From the NCBI GenBank assembly GCA_020746875.1, contig JAGTJL010000032.1:223864-287863 (forward strand): a DNA stretch of 64,000 nucleotides, in the 5' to 3' direction. The notes under the pieces were generated by a model, which saw nothing but the letters and a program-made list of their open reading frames with translations, was not told the origin of the DNA and did not search any database. Of the stretch, positions 58,295 through 64,000 are shown in pieces; the stretch's first letter is position 1, and the number at the start of each line of letters is the position of its first letter. Source of the DNA: Rhexocercosporidium sp. MPI-PUGE-AT-0058 (Eukaryota > Ascomycota > Leotiomycetes > Helotiales). The position numbers and the translations under genes were made by a program.

Positions 58295-60535
58295 TATATA
58301 ATTTTTCCGGATAATTAGTACTCGAAGACTTGAATATACGAGCCTTAAATAATATATCGAATAAGAAGACGTGTAAGCTAAGTATAAGAGTTAAATCGTA
58401 GATAATCTCGAGAGTTTTGGATTCGTTCTTAGTAAAAGTTAATAAAATAAATTAAAGTATATTGCAGGTTTATACTGGTTTAAATCACGGGTTAATTATA
58501 TAAACAGAGTCGGATGCAAACTCTGCTACGCTAGTCAGATCATTAGTTATTAAGAAGCGTATCTACAAATCGTATAATTACAGTAATTAATATTATGAAT
58601 TAATTAATAACCTCGCATTTTAATGCTTCTTAATTTAGTCGTGAATATCTTAATAATAAGTTATAAGCCTCAATAGCCTGAATTAAGTATGCTCTTAATT
58701 CTACTAGATTTACCGTTTTCTTAAAAGAACGAGCTCTTACTTATAAGTTAAGCTACGTCTCCTACGATAAAGAACTAATAAAAAGAAAGTAATCGCTTAA
58801 GGACCCCGAACCGAATCCGAATCTGCGTAATATTATATTAAAAATTAAACTAACGTTTAAGCTTAAATTTAAGTTTCCTAGACGTAAAATAGCCTTTATT
58901 TTACTGAAATTTTCCGACGCTTATAAGTTAAAGAGTATTAGGAATTACCTCGAGTAGCGTAATAAAATCTTTAATATTAAAATATTTAATAATATCTTTA
59001 AGTATTTAAATATTAAATCTCGTTTATATACGCTAAAAGAAGTTAACGAATAAAATAACGATATCGACGAAAATGCTTAAAAAAAATAAACTGATTAGCA
59101 AGTAATAAAAGCTTAAATAAGACTTGTTATTATCTTGAATTATAAGCTTAGTTTATTAATATATACTACCGGAAAATAAATTGCTTTAGAGATATAAAAA
59201 GCCTTATAATATTAATATAAAAGTAATAAAAACTTTTTAATATATAACGCTATTTAAGATTATATTAAGCTTTATTATGATGATTTATTATTATTAAAGT
59301 TTATTATTACTTTTAAGCTGTCGATTATTAAATTAAATACGTTGAAAATAACTCCTCTCGCAGAATAATATTTAATTATATTTATTATTATAATTTCCGA
59401 AAAGTAGCTTATTTAAGCTGAACGATAGAGCTTAAATTTGCGTATAATACTAATTATTACGGTATTTGGCGATTTTATAATAAATTCAAGTATTATTATT
59501 AGCGTTAATTCGAATATTATTCTAAAGAGCCTTATTAAGGATATTATAAATAAAGCACGAGTTAGCAAATTAAGTAAGATAGCCGGATAAGCTTTTTACG
59601 GAAATAAAAATATATTAAATCCGAATAAAAGCTAAAATAAAAGTAATTCTAATATTAAAAATATTAAAAATAAAAGTGAAAACGGTTTTAAAATTAAATT
59701 AACTTATAAGTATTATAATTAGCTAAACTCACGCTATACACTCGATGATTATTATATAATAAATAAGGCTAAGAAGACCGAGTTTAAGAAAAAGTATAAA
59801 AAGAAGTATATTTTATATAAAAATTATATTAAAGATAAAAAGAGTAATAATTTCGACAATAATATCTTTAAATTAATACTTTTTTTTATTTATTCCTTTT
59901 ATTTTAACGCTTAAATTCGCTGCTTTTTTATATAAAAATATGTCTTAATAGCTATTTAATATTAAAGCTATTAAATATATATTTAACGACTTAATAAAAT
60001 TCTCCGAATATACGTCACGCTTTAACTTATTATTTATATCGATAATTAACGGTCTTCTTAAACTTAACGCTATTAATATATATATACTTAAAATAATTAA
60101 ATTTGACGGTTCCGTATATATAATTTACTGCTATAATATATTATATATACTTTTCTTACTTATATGCTTATATTCTAATTATAAATTAATTAAATTGAAT
60201 AATTACCTTCGGTTAAATAAGCTCTTTATAATATTAAATAAAGAGATTTATTACGTTAATTTAAAAAAAAAATTAATAAAAGAAAGGTAATTTATTAGTT
60301 CTAAGTATATTAATATACCGGGACTAACTCTTTCTGCTATAATTAAAGTAATAATAATTGATATCGAGTTATAACGCCGCAAAATAAGTTATATTAGCTT
60401 TAATATAATCAGAAATACTTAAGGTCTTATTAATAGTATGAAATTTAGCGAAACTAAAACTAATAAAACCTGTTTTTGCGTATTTTATAAGAAAGGCAGA
60501 CTTATTGATAAAGTTAATAAGCGCTTAGCATATTA
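58295..60535 (+). mobile_element. second copia-type element, gag to pre-integrase fragment
   Basis: The + strand has a zinc-knuckle-like stretch near 59.7 kb (KYYN-stop-LNSRYTLDDYY, cysteines apparently lost to Tyr). Near 60.36-60.50 kb a DIEL-stop-RRKISYISFNIIRNT segment is the copia DIELWHRRLGH pattern, followed by GLINSMKFSETKTNKTCFC. The match ends near 60535 at a GC-normal island. It is a separate, truncated, RIP-mutated copy. Confidence 0.65.
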
Positions 60536-60820
60536 GATTCAACTTCGGTAACCCGTGCCGATTCTACGCCAGAATAGCCGAAGAAGCCTCCACGGCTTAC
60601 GCGGCCCGGAAATTACTCTCGTATTCGATTACGTAAACCGTAAGAGCCGCGTAATCGATTACGTAATCATAGAAGCTTTTAGAGAAGCTATTATTATATA
60701 AATAATTATCGAAGAGCTCTTATGGCTCATCTCTCAAGCAAGCAATTCTCTCTCTTTGATTACGTATTCTCACCTACTGCGCTTCCTCATTCTGATTGGC
60801 TCGCTTATTCTTACAAAGAG
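60536..60820. other. GC-normal island interrupting the copia fragment
   Basis: About 285 bp with common CA/TG and three GATTACGTA motifs, two of them in an inverted arrangement around GTAAGAGCCGCG. It looks like a younger insertion (possibly another solo LTR), but no TG...CA termini or target duplication could be fixed. Confidence 0.45.
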
Positions 60821-61017
60821 TAATTTAAATAATTTTCTATAATAATTAATAAACGATTCAGTTAATTATTAGTGAAAATTAATATATTTTTATTAAGTTG
60901 CGCTACGTTAATATTTAAAATATATACTTATGTTAAGAATTTTAACAAAGTACTTTTATAATAGAATATATTATTATAAGTTATATATTAATTAACGGAC
61001 TTATTAAAAATATTAAA

Positions 61018-61267
61018 TGGAGTTCACGGTAAGCAAAGCTTTATAAAAGTTTAAAGTAAATTATATTTAAAGAATTAATCTCTAGCTTTTAAAGAAGTCT
61101 AAAAGAAAAGCGTATATATAAAAGGAATTATTTATAAAAGAAAATAAAACGCCGGCGTAATTAAATATATAAATAAAATTAATTTTATTAATATTATAAA
61201 AGCCTTTGCTTTTTTATATTACGGGCCCGATTTTATATAAATAAAATAAATAAATATATATATAATA
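61018..61267 (+). repeat. copy 3 of ~250-bp dispersed repeat
   Basis: Starts TGGAGTTCACGGTAAGC as in copy 1 and is strongly mutated in its distal half. Same orientation as the other two. Confidence 0.75.
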
Positions 61268-61921
61268 ATTATTCCTTCTTTTAATAATAGCGTTTACGAT
61301 ACCGATATTTTAATTAATAATATATTAATACGCTTTTACGTCGCTTAAGGCGAGGACTAAGCCGCGGTAAGTCGGACAGCCGTATTCCGATTGATAAGTT
61401 TAATTAATTAAATTAATATAATCATTTAAATTGCTACGCTAAATATATAATATTATACCGCGATTAGTTCGTTGAACGTCGTCTAATTACTTTATAAATC
61501 GTTCCGTATAATATATTAATATTACTAGCTTAATAAATAAAAATAACTTTATAAAATAATAAAAGATATTTACTTTAATTATAAGACTTTTACGCGTATA
61601 TATAAGAGTTCTTATACTTATATTCGAGTGCTGCAATTATTGTTATTATTAAAAAGTTGTCTTTAGTCGGCGAAGTAATAAATAAGTTACGCGCTAGTAA
61701 TATATTTACGTTTATTTATTGAGTAAATAAAGTATAAATAATATAAATATAGTAGTATGGTTGCATAGTAATTGCGACTCTATTACTTCGCTAAGACGTA
61801 TATATAAATAGCCTTTTTATTACGTTAATAATAACCTTTCCTCTTTAGTTTATTTACATATAATACTCGTGTTTATGCGTCGCTATCCCCTTGTTTCTCT
61901 TTTTCTTTTCTTTTTTAATTA

Positions 61922-64000
<2,079 letters not shown>

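Overview
The window is nuclear DNA of a filamentous ascomycete (Pezizomycotina). Evidence: short introns with GTRNGT donors, CTNAC-like branch points and AG acceptors; Zn2Cys6 regulators; a Dal5-type MFS carrier; a TauD-type dioxygenase; P450 and wax-synthase-type genes; and long AT-rich blocks carrying the scars of repeat-induced point mutation (RIP). The AT-rich blocks are depleted in CpA/TpG, rich in TpA, keep CpG, and their coding relics are riddled with TAA/TAG. A class such as Leotiomycetes is only a guess.

Region 1 (1-16.4 kb) is ordinary gene-bearing DNA, all on the + strand: an extended SDR (NAD-dependent epimerase/dehydratase), a Zn2Cys6 regulator, an ACS-family MFS carrier (7 exons), an alpha/beta hydrolase (4 exons), a TauD/TfdA-like Fe(II)/2-oxoglutarate dioxygenase (6 exons) and a second Zn2Cys6-type regulator with a His/Gln/Asn tract (4 exons). 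The first three could form a small uptake-and-oxidation locus for a carboxylate or sugar acid (inference). A frameshifted gene remnant lies at 16.4-17.1 kb, on the border of the repeat block.

Region 2 (17.1-35.4 kb) is a nested transposon graveyard. A minus-strand Ty3/gypsy element (18710-25793, 202-bp LTRs) sits inside a copia-type LTR. It contains a 160-bp solo LTR that looks unmutated. After an unidentified relic come a 5' fragment of a minus-strand copia element and a Fot1/pogo-like DDE transposase, split by a 259-bp solo LTR with a perfect CAACC duplication. A ~250-bp repeat occurs at 17.3, 35.1 and 61.0 kb.

Region 3 (35.4-47.4 kb) is a gene island in the desert: an intact P450 and an intact wax-synthase-type acyltransferase (both minus strand), then four decayed items: a coiled-coil gene remnant, a RIP-mutated YtcJ-like amidohydrolase, a P450 pseudogene cut by a MITE and truncated, and a second MITE-like element. 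It reads like the remains of a secondary-metabolism locus (inference).

Region 4 (47.4-64 kb) is a second RIP desert. Its core is a full-length copia element (50590-58289) with two 189-bp LTRs, a perfect AAAGT duplication and integrase, reverse transcriptase (YVDD mutated to YVNN) and RNase H relics in order. It is followed by another copia fragment, the third copy of the 250-bp repeat and an (ATT)n microsatellite of about 270 bp. No tRNA, rRNA or CRISPR array was recognised.
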